NCBI GenBank assembly: GCA_963835135.1
Contig: CAWIEF010000001.1
Location: 124,001 to 188,000 of the forward strand
Reading direction: 5' to 3'
DNA length: 64,000 nucleotides
From: JAVVHH01 sp963835135
GTDB lineage: Bacteria; Pseudomonadota; Alphaproteobacteria; Acetobacterales; Acetobacteraceae
Below the pieces are notes generated by a model. That model was not told the origin of the DNA and searched no databases. It saw only the letters and a program-made list of their open reading frames with translations. This document shows positions 33,439 through 42,429 of the stretch, piece after piece. The translations under genes were made by a program, and so were the position numbers. The stretch's first letter is position 1. Every line of letters begins with the position of its first letter.

Positions 33439-36405
33439 TCACTTATGCCCTGGGGTATGAGCTGGCGTCGTCATCCGGGTCACGGCCTGCAGGTCGGCGG
33501 AGAGATGCCGCAAGCTGTCCTCGCCTTTGTTGAGCACCTTGCTGGCCGTCTGCAGGCTTTCGCGGTCGGCCCGCGTGAGGTCGCGGGCGGTGATGACGAC
33601 GACCGGGATATCGCGGCAACCCGGCAGGTCGCGGAAGGCATGCAAGAACGCGAAGCCGTCCATGACCGGCATTTCGAGGTCCAGCAGGACGACGCGGGGG
33701 CGGCTGACGGCGACCTTGGCCAGCGCCTCGCGGCCGTTTGCGGCCTCGCTGACGGTCCATTCGTCGCGTTCCAGCGCGGCGCGCATGTGCCGCCGCGTGT
33801 CGGCGTTGTCGTCGACGACGAGCACGTCGCCCTCGGTGTCGCGGAACGGCTCCATCGTTTTACGGAATATATCCCAGCGGACCGGCTTCGTGATGTGATC
33901 AGCCGCGCCCAGCGCGGAGGAGAGGCCGTTATCGTTGATGAAGGTCACCATGACGACCGGGATGTCGGCGGTGTCCGGGTCGGCCTTCAGCGCGCGCAGC
34001 ACCGTCCAGCCATCGATGCCGGGCATGGTCACGTCGAGCAGGATGGCGCGCGGGCGCAGCGTGCGGGCGAGGTCGATGCCGATACTGCCGTTGGCGGCCG
34101 TATGCGGGGTGAAGCCTTCGCGCGCGAGGAACCGGGTCATGATGTCGCGCTGGGCCGGGTCGTCGTCGATGACGAGCACGACGTCGCTGGCCGGCGCGGG
34201 GGGGTCGCCCTCGTCCTCGACCGGCTTGGGCAGGTCGATGGGCAGCCGGACGGTGAAGCAGCTACCCTGGCCGGGCTGGCTGGTCACGTCGATGGCGCCG
34301 CCGAGCATGGCCATGAACGCCTTGGTGATGGAAAGGCCCAAGCCGGTGCCGCCGAAACGGCGGGTGGTGGAGGCATCGGCCTGGCTGAACCGCTCGAACA
34401 ACTTGGCGAGTTGCTCGTCGGTCATGCCGATGCCGGTGTCCTGCACGCGGAACACGACATGGGTGGCCTCGCGCTCGGCGGCGAGCGTGATGGTTCCGCC
34501 TTCGGTGAACTTGGCGGCATTGCTGAGCAGGTTGAGCAGCGTCTGACGGATCTTGGTGGTGTCGGAGTGCATGCTGCCCAGCGCGTCGCCGATCTGCAGC
34601 ACGAGGGTGTTGCCCTTCTTACCGATCAAGCTGTCGATGGTAGCGGCGATGTCGCGGACCATGGGCTCGATCTCGAAGTCTTCGGCGAACACCTCCATCT
34701 TGCCGCTCTCGATCTTGGAAAGGTCGAGGACGTCGTTGATGAGGCCGAGCAGGTGGCGGGCGTTGCTCTCGATCTTGCCGAGATCGGTTTCGAGCGCCGC
34801 CGGGTCGGCTTGGCCGTCGCCCACCTCCTCCTTCAGCATCTCGCTGTAGCCGATGATGGCCGAGAGCGGCGTGCGGAGTTCGTGGCTCATGTTGGCGATG
34901 AACGTGCTCTTGGCGAGGTTGGCCTGCTCGGCGCTATCGCGAGCGGCCTGGAGGTCTCCCTCGACCTGCTTTTGCGCCGAGATGTCGATGGCGGCCGAGA
35001 GGATGGTCTGATGGCGGCCCTTGATGACGCTGAGGGTGTTGGCGACCCAGACGATGCTGCCGTCGGGGCGCAGGAAGCGTTTCTCGGCCGTGACCGGCTC
35101 GCCCGTCTCCAGGAGGCGCTGGAGGATGGCGTCGTTGATCTCCCCGTCGTCGGGATGCGGGATGTCGTCCAGCCGCATGGTGCACAGCTCGGCTTGGGTG
35201 CGGCCGACCAGGGCGCAGTATTGCTCGTTGGCGGAGATGATGTGTCCGTCCATGTCCGCTTCGGCGAGCCCGGCGCCGGTCTGGGCGAAGATGCCGGCGA
35301 GGTGAGCCTCGCTGTCGCGCACGCTCGCCGCGGCGGCGTCGCGCTCGCGGGCGCGTTCCTGGATTTCCTGCGATGCCCGTTGCAGAGCCCGTCCGACCAG
35401 GTTGAAGTCGGCGATCGGCGTGGTCACGACGCCGACGGGCAGACCGAGCCCGATCGCGTCGGCCGCGCGGCGCAGTTGCTGGATGGCTGCGGTGATCCGG
35501 CGGCCCGCGAACCAGGCCAGCAGCCCGGCGAACAGCGCCAGGCCCGCCCCCAGGGCGAGCAGGAGCAGCATGGAGTGCCGCAGCGGCGCCGAGACGAAGC
35601 TGGCGGGCACGTTGACGGACGCGGTCCATCCAGTCAGGTCCGAGCGGGTGAAACCCACGAGGCTGTAGGTGCCCGCGACGGTGTGGCCGTAGTAGGTGCC
35701 GGAGGGGGCGGCGCTGGCGTGGGTCTTGAGGTCCTGCGAGGCGGGGCCGCCGGCGAACTTGTCCTGGTCCTGGGTGCGCGCGAGCACCATGAAGGCGCGG
35801 TCGGCAAGGCTGCCCACCCAGCCGGGAAGCAGGTTCTCGCGGTGGAACACATGGCCGAGATAGTCGGGGTCGAGGCTCGCGCCGATCAGGTATTTCGGCT
35901 GTCCGCCGACACTGACCGGGGCGGCGATGATCTGGAAAACGTCGCCGGCGGTCGCCGAGCTGGTGAACATGTCGGTCACGGTGGGAGCATTGGTGGCGAC
36001 GACGCGCTGGTCGGCCGCGGCAAGCTGGGGCGGGACGGCGACGTTGGTGCCGAGGGGCACGCGGGTGGTCAGCAGCGAGTGGCCGGCCGTGTCGCGCAGG
36101 CTGATGTGGATGTGCTGGAGGCGCCGCACCTCGGTCACCTGGTCGTAGAAGGCAGCGAGGTCGCCCGATTGCAGGCTGGGCGACGTCCCGAGCGCTTGCA
36201 GCGTCGTCAGCACGCCGACGACCTCCCGGTCGAGCGCGTTGGCGAGCCCGCGCGAGGTTCCGGCGGCTGCCTCCTCGGCGCGGTGGGTCTCGGACTCCGT
36301 CAGGCGCCAGAACAGGATGGCGACGAAGGCGAGCGTCGGGATCAGCAGACCGAGGCAGAGCAGGGTTAGTTGCGATCGGAGCGAGCGGCTGCGGGAAATA
36401 CTCAT
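33439..36405 (-). CDS. Hybrid sensor histidine kinase with two C-terminal receiver domains
   Basis: A 988-aa membrane sensor. It has TM1 (LTLLCLGLLIPTLAFVAILF), a periplasmic Cache-like domain to about residue 280, TM2 (MLLLLALGAGLALFAGLLAW), a HAMP-like linker, a PAS domain, and the dimerisation/phosphoacceptor helix NMSHELRTPLSAIIGY with His508. The ATP-binding domain has DTGIGM and GGTGLGLSI. Two receivers follow with phosphorylatable Asp791 (ILLDVTMPG) and Asp909 (LLDLEMPVMDG). The ATG at 36405 is chosen for the GGAGG ten bases upstream. No cognate regulator or Hpt protein is adjacent, so its output is unknown. Confidence 0.93.
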   Translation of the reverse strand: MSISRSRSLRSQLTLLCLGLLIPTLAFVAILFWRLTESETHRAEEAAAGTSRGLANALDREVVGVLTTLQALGTSPSLQSGDLAAFYDQVTEVRRLQHIHISLRDTAGHSLLTTRVPLGTNVAVPPQLAAADQRVVATNAPTVTDMFTSSATAGDVFQIIAAPVSVGGQPKYLIGASLDPDYLGHVFHRENLLPGWVGSLADRAFMVLARTQDQDKFAGGPASQDLKTHASAAPSGTYYGHTVAGTYSLVGFTRSDLTGWTASVNVPASFVSAPLRHSMLLLLALGAGLALFAGLLAWFAGRRITAAIQQLRRAADAIGLGLPVGVVTTPIADFNLVGRALQRASQEIQERARERDAAAASVRDSEAHLAGIFAQTGAGLAEADMDGHIISANEQYCALVGRTQAELCTMRLDDIPHPDDGEINDAILQRLLETGEPVTAEKRFLRPDGSIVWVANTLSVIKGRHQTILSAAIDISAQKQVEGDLQAARDSAEQANLAKSTFIANMSHELRTPLSAIIGYSEMLKEEVGDGQADPAALETDLGKIESNARHLLGLINDVLDLSKIESGKMEVFAEDFEIEPMVRDIAATIDSLIGKKGNTLVLQIGDALGSMHSDTTKIRQTLLNLLSNAAKFTEGGTITLAAEREATHVVFRVQDTGIGMTDEQLAKLFERFSQADASTTRRFGGTGLGLSITKAFMAMLGGAIDVTSQPGQGSCFTVRLPIDLPKPVEDEGDPPAPASDVVLVIDDDPAQRDIMTRFLAREGFTPHTAANGSIGIDLARTLRPRAILLDVTMPGIDGWTVLRALKADPDTADIPVVMVTFINDNGLSSALGAADHITKPVRWDIFRKTMEPFRDTEGDVLVVDDNADTRRHMRAALERDEWTVSEAANGREALAKVAVSRPRVVLLDLEMPVMDGFAFLHAFRDLPGCRDIPVVVITARDLTRADRESLQTASKVLNKGEDSLRHLSADLQAVTRMTTPAHTPGHK

Positions 36406-36509
36406 CGACGAGGTGCCTCCACGCGCCACGTCGAGGTTTTGGACCCCAGTCTCAGCTACGTCCAGGCACTAACGCGATTGGGAGGGCGCCGTTCGCCGGT
36501 TCGCACGCC

Positions 36510-37136
36510 TCATAGGTGTCGGCGCTCATGGAGGGGAGAGCCGGAATGGGGGGCGGCTTTGAGGGCCGGGTCGCTCGAGACGGCGGCGGAGGGGAACGCT
36601 TGGGGGAGGCCGGAGCCGGCGGGGGCGGCGGCTTGGGCGCAGAGGAGGGCGATGTCGCAGGGGGTGCGGCGGGGGTAGCGGCGCAGGGCCTGGAGTTCGG
36701 CGACGCCGAGGTCGCGGCAGAGGCCCTCGATGACCTGGGCGGGGGATTGGTGGGCGAGGTCGCGCTCGAGCTCGAGGCTGTCCATGCGCTCGAGGAGTTC
36801 GACGCGGAGCGCGGGGGCGTCGGCCGGGCTGGCCCGATGCTCGATGGCTTCGCCGACGACGCGGATGACCTCCTTGCGCTGCCGGGTGCGCTGGGTGATG
36901 GGGTCCTCGGCGGCTGGGGGCACCGTGGGATGTTCGGTGACGTGTTTGGACAGGATGATGGTGCGGCGGACGGCGAGGGCGACGACGTCGAAGGCGCGGG
37001 CGCGGTCGCGGACCGAGACGGTGTCGGAGGGGGTTTTCAGTTCCTTGGCGATGCTGGTGCCGACGTCGAGCAGGATGGCGAGGGCGCGCTGGTAGGCGGC
37101 GTCGTCGAGCTCGGGGAGGGTATCGGCGGGAGGCAT
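36510..37136 (-). CDS. Unrecognised protein, two-copy family with conserved leader (copy 2)
   Basis: A 208-aa protein homologous to 6770-7399. It has LDDAAYQRALAILLDVGT, AVRRTIILSKHVTE, a basic insert (TQRTRQRKEVIRV), LLERMD, CRDLGVAELQALRRYPRRTP, then DIALLCAQAAA..GSGLPQ and a C-terminal LHERRHL. It is helical, soluble and charged, with no signal peptide. Copy 1 and copy 2 differ in their first ten residues and in the C-terminal linker but keep the terminal RRHL. The preceding 39 bases are nearly identical between the two. I assign no function. Confidence 0.8.
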   Translation of the reverse strand: MPPADTLPELDDAAYQRALAILLDVGTSIAKELKTPSDTVSVRDRARAFDVVALAVRRTIILSKHVTEHPTVPPAAEDPITQRTRQRKEVIRVVGEAIEHRASPADAPALRVELLERMDSLELERDLAHQSPAQVIEGLCRDLGVAELQALRRYPRRTPCDIALLCAQAAAPAGSGLPQAFPSAAVSSDPALKAAPHSGSPLHERRHL

Positions 37137-37175
37137 GAACGGAAGGGGAACTTATAGGTCGTGGGAGTCAAGGGG
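37137..37175 (-). promoter_or_regulatory. Conserved 39-nt leader, copy 2
   Basis: Read on the minus strand this block ends at the ATG of the 208-aa gene. It carries TTGACTCCCAC and TATAAGTTCCCCTTCCGTTC with the same spacing as copy 1; only three positions differ, all between the two blocks. The TATAAG makes a better -10 than in copy 1, and would place a transcript start within a few bases of the ATG (leaderless message). The TTGACT is too close to be its -35. Confidence 0.6.
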
Positions 37176-37210
37176 GGGATGAGGTGTCGGAGCTACGGTT
37201 CGTGGTTCCA

Positions 37211-37250
37211 CCCTCACCCCGGCCCTCTCCCGCCAGCGGGAGAGGGAGAG
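37211..37250. repeat. REP-like palindromic element
   Basis: CCCTCTCCCGC (37223-37233) and GCGGGAGAGGG (37236-37246) are perfect 11-bp arms around a 2-nt loop, preceded by CCCTCACCCCGG. This is the look of the dispersed extragenic palindromes of many Proteobacteria. It sits five bases past the stop of the carotenoid oxygenase gene, where it could also terminate or stabilise that transcript. Confidence 0.65.
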
Positions 37251-37254
37251 GGAG

Positions 37255-38673
37255 TTAGGGGTTGGGGAACCAGTTGCCGTGGAAGCCGGGAGGGATGGGG
37301 TGGGGCAGGTGAACGGTGGCGACGGGTGGGGCGTCGAGGCGGGTGGCGTCGAGGATGACGAAGTCGGTGGTGGCTTCGGCGACGTTGAGGACCAGGCCCA
37401 TGAGCCAGCCGGCGTCTTCGGCGGCGCCGGCGGGGATGACGATGAATTCGCCGGGGAGGTGGCCGTCGCCGAAGTCCCGGGTCCAGCGCTGGCCGGACTG
37501 GAGGTCGTATTTGTAGAGGCGGGTGGCGCCGGTGAGTTGGGTGTTGCCGTCGGGCGGGACGGAGACGGTGTAGATGAAGCGGTGGCGCTGGCCGAAGCGG
37601 CGCTCGTCGATGCGGGGGAATTCCTGCGGTGTGGAGTCGATGGTGCGTCGGGTGACCCGCTGGGCCGCCGGGTCGATGGTCCAGCGCTCGAGACGGCCGA
37701 GTGCGTCGAGGCCGCTGCCGCTGGCGGTGAACATCGTCGGATAGGCGATCACGTCGAGGATGACAGTGTCATCGTCATCGTAGGCATTGGCGACGTGGAA
37801 CACGAAGCAGGGATCGACGGCGCACCAGACCATGGAGCCGCCGTCGCGGGAGAGGAGGCCGACGCGGGCGGGGTGGGCCGGGTTCCAGCGGAACGGGAAG
37901 GCGTGGCCGCCGAGCACCGCGCGCATGGAGAAGGTGACGGGCAAGTCGAGCACGATGACGAAGCGGGCGGTGATGGCGCAGTCGTGGATGCAGGGCCCGT
38001 CGCGGACGGCGATGGAGTGCTCGCGCATCACGACGCCGGCGGGGGAGACGACGACGTGGCGGACCTGGTCCCAGACGCTGCCGTCGTAAGCGATGGCGTG
38101 GAGCTCGCCGGTCAGGGGGTCGAGATGGGGATGGCCGCTGAAGGAGCCGGCGAGGCTGCCATCGAACGGGTTGTAGCGTTGGGCGTCGAGCGTCTCGGAG
38201 AGCTCGACGGGGGTGCTGCCCGCTTCGACGAGGGCGAAGGCGCGGCCGGCCACGGGGACGACGTTGGTGTTGACGGTGTCGTTGCGGCCGCGGCGGGGTC
38301 CGGGGGCCGGGTCGCGCCCGAGGGCGGCGGCGGCGAGGCGGGACAGGATCCACCGGTTGCGGTACCAGCCCGCCTTGCCGTTGTGCAGGGCGATGCCGTG
38401 GACCATCCCGTCGCCGAGGAACCAGTGGTGGGCGGCCGGGTCGGGGCGGACCGGGTTGGCGCCCATCTTGAGGTAGCGCCCGTCGAGGCCGGGCGGAATC
38501 GTGCCGGTGACAGGCAGGTCGGTCAGAGTGAGTTCCTCGGCCAGCGGCGCGTGGACGCCGACGAGGAAGGGGCTGTCCTGGCGAGGGCGGCGCCAGCGGT
38601 TGACAGCGGCGATCAGCTCGACGCCGCGTTCGGCGGCCGCACGGACGGAAAGGGCGCGGAAACTCGGAATCAT
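37255..38673 (-). CDS. Carotenoid oxygenase (RPE65/lignostilbene dioxygenase family)
   Basis: A 472-aa non-heme iron enzyme that cleaves a carbon-carbon double bond in carotenoids or stilbenes. The four iron-ligand histidines are visible in order: SGHPHLDP, IHDCAIT, FHVANAY and, near the C-terminus, PPGFHGNW. LKMGANPVRPDP and GDGMVHGI are typical family stretches. Either the ATG at 38673 (MIPSFRAL, with GGAGGGG just before it) or an in-frame GTG at 38700 may be the start. It diverges from the UbiM-like gene across about 33-60 bp. The substrate is unknown. Confidence 0.92.
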   Translation of the reverse strand: MIPSFRALSVRAAAERGVELIAAVNRWRRPRQDSPFLVGVHAPLAEELTLTDLPVTGTIPPGLDGRYLKMGANPVRPDPAAHHWFLGDGMVHGIALHNGKAGWYRNRWILSRLAAAALGRDPAPGPRRGRNDTVNTNVVPVAGRAFALVEAGSTPVELSETLDAQRYNPFDGSLAGSFSGHPHLDPLTGELHAIAYDGSVWDQVRHVVVSPAGVVMREHSIAVRDGPCIHDCAITARFVIVLDLPVTFSMRAVLGGHAFPFRWNPAHPARVGLLSRDGGSMVWCAVDPCFVFHVANAYDDDDTVILDVIAYPTMFTASGSGLDALGRLERWTIDPAAQRVTRRTIDSTPQEFPRIDERRFGQRHRFIYTVSVPPDGNTQLTGATRLYKYDLQSGQRWTRDFGDGHLPGEFIVIPAGAAEDAGWLMGLVLNVAEATTDFVILDATRLDAPPVATVHLPHPIPPGFHGNWFPNP

Positions 38674-38733
38674 CCCCTCCTGGCCGTCGGTCAACACCAC
38701 ATTTAGAGCGTGTCAGGTTTTGGATAGGTCGGC

Positions 38734-39927
38734 GTGGCAGAGTCATTCGACATCGTGGTGGCCGGCGCAGGGCCGGTTGGGTTGGCCTTCGCGGCGTCGC
38801 TGGCCGGGACCGGGCTGCGGATCGCGCTGGTGGACCCGCAGCCGCAAGCCGCGCTGGCCGATCCGGGCGATGACGGGCGGGAGATCGCGCTGACGGACCG
38901 GACGGTGGCGCTGTTGACCGCGATGGGCGCTTGGGCGGGCATTCCGGCCGAGGCCATCGCGCCGCTGCGGCGGATGCGGGTGCTGAATGGGCCATCGGAT
39001 TACGCGATGCGGCTCGGAGCGGGGGAGGCGGACGGCATGCTGGGGCGGTTCGTGCCGAACCACTGGCTGCGCCGCAGCCTGCACGCGGTGGTGCAGGCGC
39101 AGCCCGGGGCGACGCTCATGCCCGGGCTGTCGGTGGCGGCGGTGCAGGTCGGGCGCGCCGATGCGTCGGCGACGCTGTCGGACGGGCGGGAGCTGAGCGC
39201 GCGGCTGGTGGTTGCGGCCGATACGCGGCGGTCGCGGCTGCGGCAGCAGCAGGGGATCGGGGCCGCGTTGCACGACTACCGGCAGCGCATGCTGGTCTGT
39301 CCCATGGCGCATCGGCTGCCGCATCACGAGACGGCGACGGCATGGTTCGAGTATGGGCAGACGCTGGTGACGCTTCCGATGAATGGGGGGCGGTCGTCGG
39401 CGGTGATGACGGTCTCCGAGCCGGATGCGGGTCGGCTGCTGGCGTTGGCCGATGACGCATTCGGCCGGGAGGTGACCCGGCGCTACCGGGGGCGGCTCGG
39501 CGCCATGAGCCCGGCCGGGGCGCGGCACGCGGTTCCGGTCGTGACGGCCTATGCCACCCGCTTCGTGGGCCGGCGGTTCGCGTTGCTGGGGGATGCCGCG
39601 GTCGGCATGCATCCGACCACGGCGCACGGCTTCAATTTCGGCATGCTCGGACAGCAGGCGCTGGCGCACGAGGTGCGTGGGGCGGCCGGGGCCGGGCACG
39701 ACGTGGCCGATGCCGCGGCGCTGGCGCGGTACGAGGCGGCACACCGGGCGGAGACGCGGCTGTTCTTCACCGGGGCGGAGGCGCTGATGCGGCTGTATGC
39801 GGCCGGCGACAGCCTGCCGGCGCGGCTGCTGCGGAACGGAGCGCTGCGGCTCGGCAACCTGCCGCCGTTCCGGGACGTGCTGGCGTCGCGGATGCGCGAC
39901 CCGGACAAAGGCCTGGCGCGCCTATAG
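38734..39927 (+). CDS. ubiM: FAD-dependent ubiquinone-biosynthesis hydroxylase, UbiM-like
   Basis: A 397-aa flavoprotein monooxygenase of the UbiH/UbiF/VisC group. It has the Rossmann GAGPVG at residues 11-16, DG motif region REIALTDRTVALLTAMGAW, RFVPNHWLRRSL and the second FAD motif GDAAVGMHP with the TTAHGFNFGM segment. The PLRRMRVLNG and PNHWLRR features resemble UbiM, which hydroxylates the ubiquinone ring and replaces UbiI/H/F in some proteobacteria; this identity is a family-level judgement. GTG start at 38734. It is monocistronic, with no other ubi gene nearby. Confidence 0.78.
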   Translation: MAESFDIVVAGAGPVGLAFAASLAGTGLRIALVDPQPQAALADPGDDGREIALTDRTVALLTAMGAWAGIPAEAIAPLRRMRVLNGPSDYAMRLGAGEADGMLGRFVPNHWLRRSLHAVVQAQPGATLMPGLSVAAVQVGRADASATLSDGRELSARLVVAADTRRSRLRQQQGIGAALHDYRQRMLVCPMAHRLPHHETATAWFEYGQTLVTLPMNGGRSSAVMTVSEPDAGRLLALADDAFGREVTRRYRGRLGAMSPAGARHAVPVVTAYATRFVGRRFALLGDAAVGMHPTTAHGFNFGMLGQQALAHEVRGAAGAGHDVADAAALARYEAAHRAETRLFFTGAEALMRLYAAGDSLPARLLRNGALRLGNLPPFRDVLASRMRDPDKGLARL

Positions 39928-40207
39928 CCAACCTGGCCAGGGACTTGCGTCACAACCCACGGTAGTGTGAATGCTGAATGTCGGGGGATCACTCGCGCCG
40001 TGCGAGCATCGCTCCCATATCAGAGATGTCCGCTAACCGGCACAAGGCATGGTTGGGCCTCGGGTGAGCCGGGGGAGGCAAGAGGCCTCTTCCGCCCGCT
40101 CTCCTCGCGGAACCAGATGAGCATGATCGTTGACAGCGGGTTCGGCCTGCCGTTGGGATGATGCGCATGGCTTCGTTCGAACGGCATGCAGTCCAAGCGA
40201 TCCGGCG
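39928..40207. other. 280-bp intergenic region between ubiM-like gene and sugar dehydrogenase
   Basis: I see no gene here. It contains a perfect 12-bp palindrome AAGAGGCCTCTT (40080-40091), and TTGACA at 40130-40135, a good -35 hexamer but without a convincing -10 at 16-18 bp. Both lie in the part expected to control the following dehydrogenase gene. No clear terminator for the UbiM-like gene is visible. Confidence 0.4.
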
Positions 40208-41125
40208 ATGAGGATCGCCATCGTCGGGTTCGGCAAGATTGCGCGGGATCAGCATGTGCCGGCGATCGCGGCGCTTCCGGGCCTCGAGCTGGCCGCCATC
40301 GCGAGCCCAGATGGAGGCCTGCCCGGCCTGCCGTGGTATGGCACGCTCGAGGCGCTGCTCGAGGGCGAGCCGGGCGTCGATGCGGTGGCGCTCTGCACGC
40401 CGCCGCAGGTGCGACGGCACCAGGCGGCGCTGGCGCTTGCGGCGGGCCGGCATGTGCTGCTGGAGAAGCCGCCGGGCGCCACGGTCTCGGAATTGCGGGG
40501 GCTCGGCGATGCGGCGCGGGACGCGGGCGTGACGCTGTTCGCGGCGTGGCACTCACGGTTCGCGCCGGCGGTCGAGCCCGCGCGACAGTTGATCGCGGCG
40601 AGCGGGGCCGAGGCGATCGAGATCACCTGGAAGGAAGACGTGCGGGTCTGGCACCCCGGACAGAGTTGGATCTGGCAACCGGGTGGGCTCGGGGTGTTCG
40701 ATCCAGGCATCAACGCGCTCTCGATCCTGACGCGGCTGGTCGACGAGGCGCTGTTCGTGACCGAAGCCGATCTCTGGTTTCCCAGCAATCGGGAGGCACC
40801 GATCGCGGCCGAGTTGTCGCTGGCGGACCAGGCCGGGCTGCGGGTTCGCGCGGCGTTCGACTTTCGGCAAACCGGGCCGCAGCACTGGGACATCGCGATG
40901 CGGATCGGGGGGGACACGGTCGTGCTCTCCGATGGCGGCGCCAGGCTGAGCATGAACGGACGGGAGCTGGCGGCCGGGCCGGTGCAGGAATACCGCGGCG
41001 TCTACCAGCGCTTCCTGCAACTCGCCGAGGACCGGGCTTGCGAGGTGGACGCGGCGCCGCTGGCGCTCGTGGCCGACGCGTTCATGGTCGGGCGGCGGCG
41101 CACCGTGGACGCGTTCGAGGACTGA
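40208..41125 (+). CDS. Gfo/Idh/MocA oxidoreductase, L-arabinose/D-galactose 1-dehydrogenase-like
   Basis: A 305-aa NAD(P)-dependent dehydrogenase. It has the N-terminal Rossmann motif IAIVGFGKIARDQHVPAIAA, the catalytic-lysine EKPPGA, and HPGQSWIWQPGGLGVFDPGI, which is characteristic of the galactose/arabinose 1-dehydrogenase branch that oxidises the sugar to its lactone for non-phosphorylative breakdown. The ATG at 40208 starts exactly at MRIAIVG; an upstream in-frame extension of 26 residues is rejected. No lactonase or dehydratase gene is adjacent, so the pathway is not completed here. Confidence 0.8.
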   Translation: MRIAIVGFGKIARDQHVPAIAALPGLELAAIASPDGGLPGLPWYGTLEALLEGEPGVDAVALCTPPQVRRHQAALALAAGRHVLLEKPPGATVSELRGLGDAARDAGVTLFAAWHSRFAPAVEPARQLIAASGAEAIEITWKEDVRVWHPGQSWIWQPGGLGVFDPGINALSILTRLVDEALFVTEADLWFPSNREAPIAAELSLADQAGLRVRAAFDFRQTGPQHWDIAMRIGGDTVVLSDGGARLSMNGRELAAGPVQEYRGVYQRFLQLAEDRACEVDAAPLALVADAFMVGRRRTVDAFED

Positions 41126-41263
41126 TCGCTGGCGCCGAGGCGGGCAGACTGCCTCAAATCGAAGCACCGGCTCCCGGGCTGGCTGTGGCGTCGATTGTCG
41201 GGCAGGGGCGGGGCGGTGGCATGTCGTGTGCAGGCCGCTCGGCCGCGCGCAAAAGGAAACCGC

Positions 41264-42346
41264 ATGCAACGGCGTCAGATCACCCGGCTCCTCGGCTCAT
41301 CTCTGGCGATGGCGGCGGCGCCGTCGCTGCTCCGTCCCGCCCGGGCGGCCGACCCGTTGAAAGTGGGCTTCATCTATCTCGGCCCGGTCGGCGATTTCGG
41401 CTGGACCTATCAGCACGACGTGGGCCGCAAGGCAGCGGTCGAGCGGTACGGCGATGCGATCAAAACGACCTTCGTCGAGACCGTGGCCGAGGGTCCGGAT
41501 GCGGAGAAGGTCTTGAACGACCTGGCCAATGCCGGCAACCAGCTCATCTTCGCGACCTCGTTCGGTTACATGAACTACGTCGTCAACTCGGCCAAGCGGC
41601 ATCCCAAGACGTTCTACGAGCATGCGACCGGCTACAAGCGCGCGGCGAACATCTCGACGTACAACGTCCGCTTCTACCAGGGCCGCTACGTGCAGGGCGT
41701 GATCGCCGGCGCGCTGAGCCAGGCCGGGCTGGCCGGCTATGTCGGCTCGGTACCGGTACCGGAGGTGGTGCAGGGCTTGAACGCGTTCATGCTGGGGATG
41801 CGGTCGGTCAATCCGAAAGCGCGGCTGAAGTTCGTGCTGATCAACTCGTGGTACGATCCGCCGAAGGAGGGCGAAGCGGCGAAGGCGCTGATGGACCAGG
41901 GATGCGACATCCTGACGCAGCACACCGACTCGCCGGCGCCGCTGCAGGCAGCCGCCGCGCGCGGGATCAAGGCGTTCGGACAGTCGACCGACATGGCCAA
42001 GTTCGCGCCAACAGCCGAGCTGACGGCGAGCATCGACAATTGGGCGCCGTACTACATCAAGCGCATCGGCGCCGCGCTGGACGGGACATGGGCGAGCGCC
42101 GACACCTGGGGCGGGTTCGACAGCGGCCTGCTGACGTTGGCGCCGTTCGCCAACATGCCGGACGAGGTGAGGGCGCGGGCGGCAGCGGCCGAGGCGGACA
42201 TCACGTCGGGCAAGAACAAGGTGTTCGTGGGGCCGATCAGGGACCAGTCGGGCGCGGTCAAGGTGGCCGAGGGCAAGGCGCTCGACGATGCCGAACTGAG
42301 CAGCATGCAGTGGCTGGCGGAAGGGATCGACGGGAGACTGGGCTGA
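41264..42346 (+). CDS. BMP-family ABC substrate-binding protein (nucleoside/purine type)
   Basis: A 360-aa periplasmic binding protein of the basic membrane protein/PnrA group, which bind nucleosides or purines. A signal peptide (MQRRQITRLLGSSLAMAAAP to RAADP) precedes LKVGFIYLGPVGDFGWTYQHD, the family hallmark. The ATG at 41264 has AAAGGAAA upstream. Genes for a double ATPase, two permeases, xanthine dehydrogenase subunits and 8-oxoguanine deaminase follow on the same strand, so the ligand is most likely a purine base or nucleoside. Confidence 0.92.
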   Translation: MQRRQITRLLGSSLAMAAAPSLLRPARAADPLKVGFIYLGPVGDFGWTYQHDVGRKAAVERYGDAIKTTFVETVAEGPDAEKVLNDLANAGNQLIFATSFGYMNYVVNSAKRHPKTFYEHATGYKRAANISTYNVRFYQGRYVQGVIAGALSQAGLAGYVGSVPVPEVVQGLNAFMLGMRSVNPKARLKFVLINSWYDPPKEGEAAKALMDQGCDILTQHTDSPAPLQAAAARGIKAFGQSTDMAKFAPTAELTASIDNWAPYYIKRIGAALDGTWASADTWGGFDSGLLTLAPFANMPDEVRARAAAAEADITSGKNKVFVGPIRDQSGAVKVAEGKALDDAELSSMQWLAEGIDGRLG

Positions 42347-42429
42347 CCGGGTTGTGACCGGCTCGCCCGGCAGGAAGCGACGGGTCGCGGCGCCGCCGAC
42401 GGGCGGCTCGCGATGACACATCCGCCGTG

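Noticed and set aside
40130..40158. Sigma-70 promoter with TTGACA before the sugar dehydrogenase
   Set aside because: No acceptable -10 hexamer lies 16-18 bp downstream, so it is mentioned only as part of the intergenic region.
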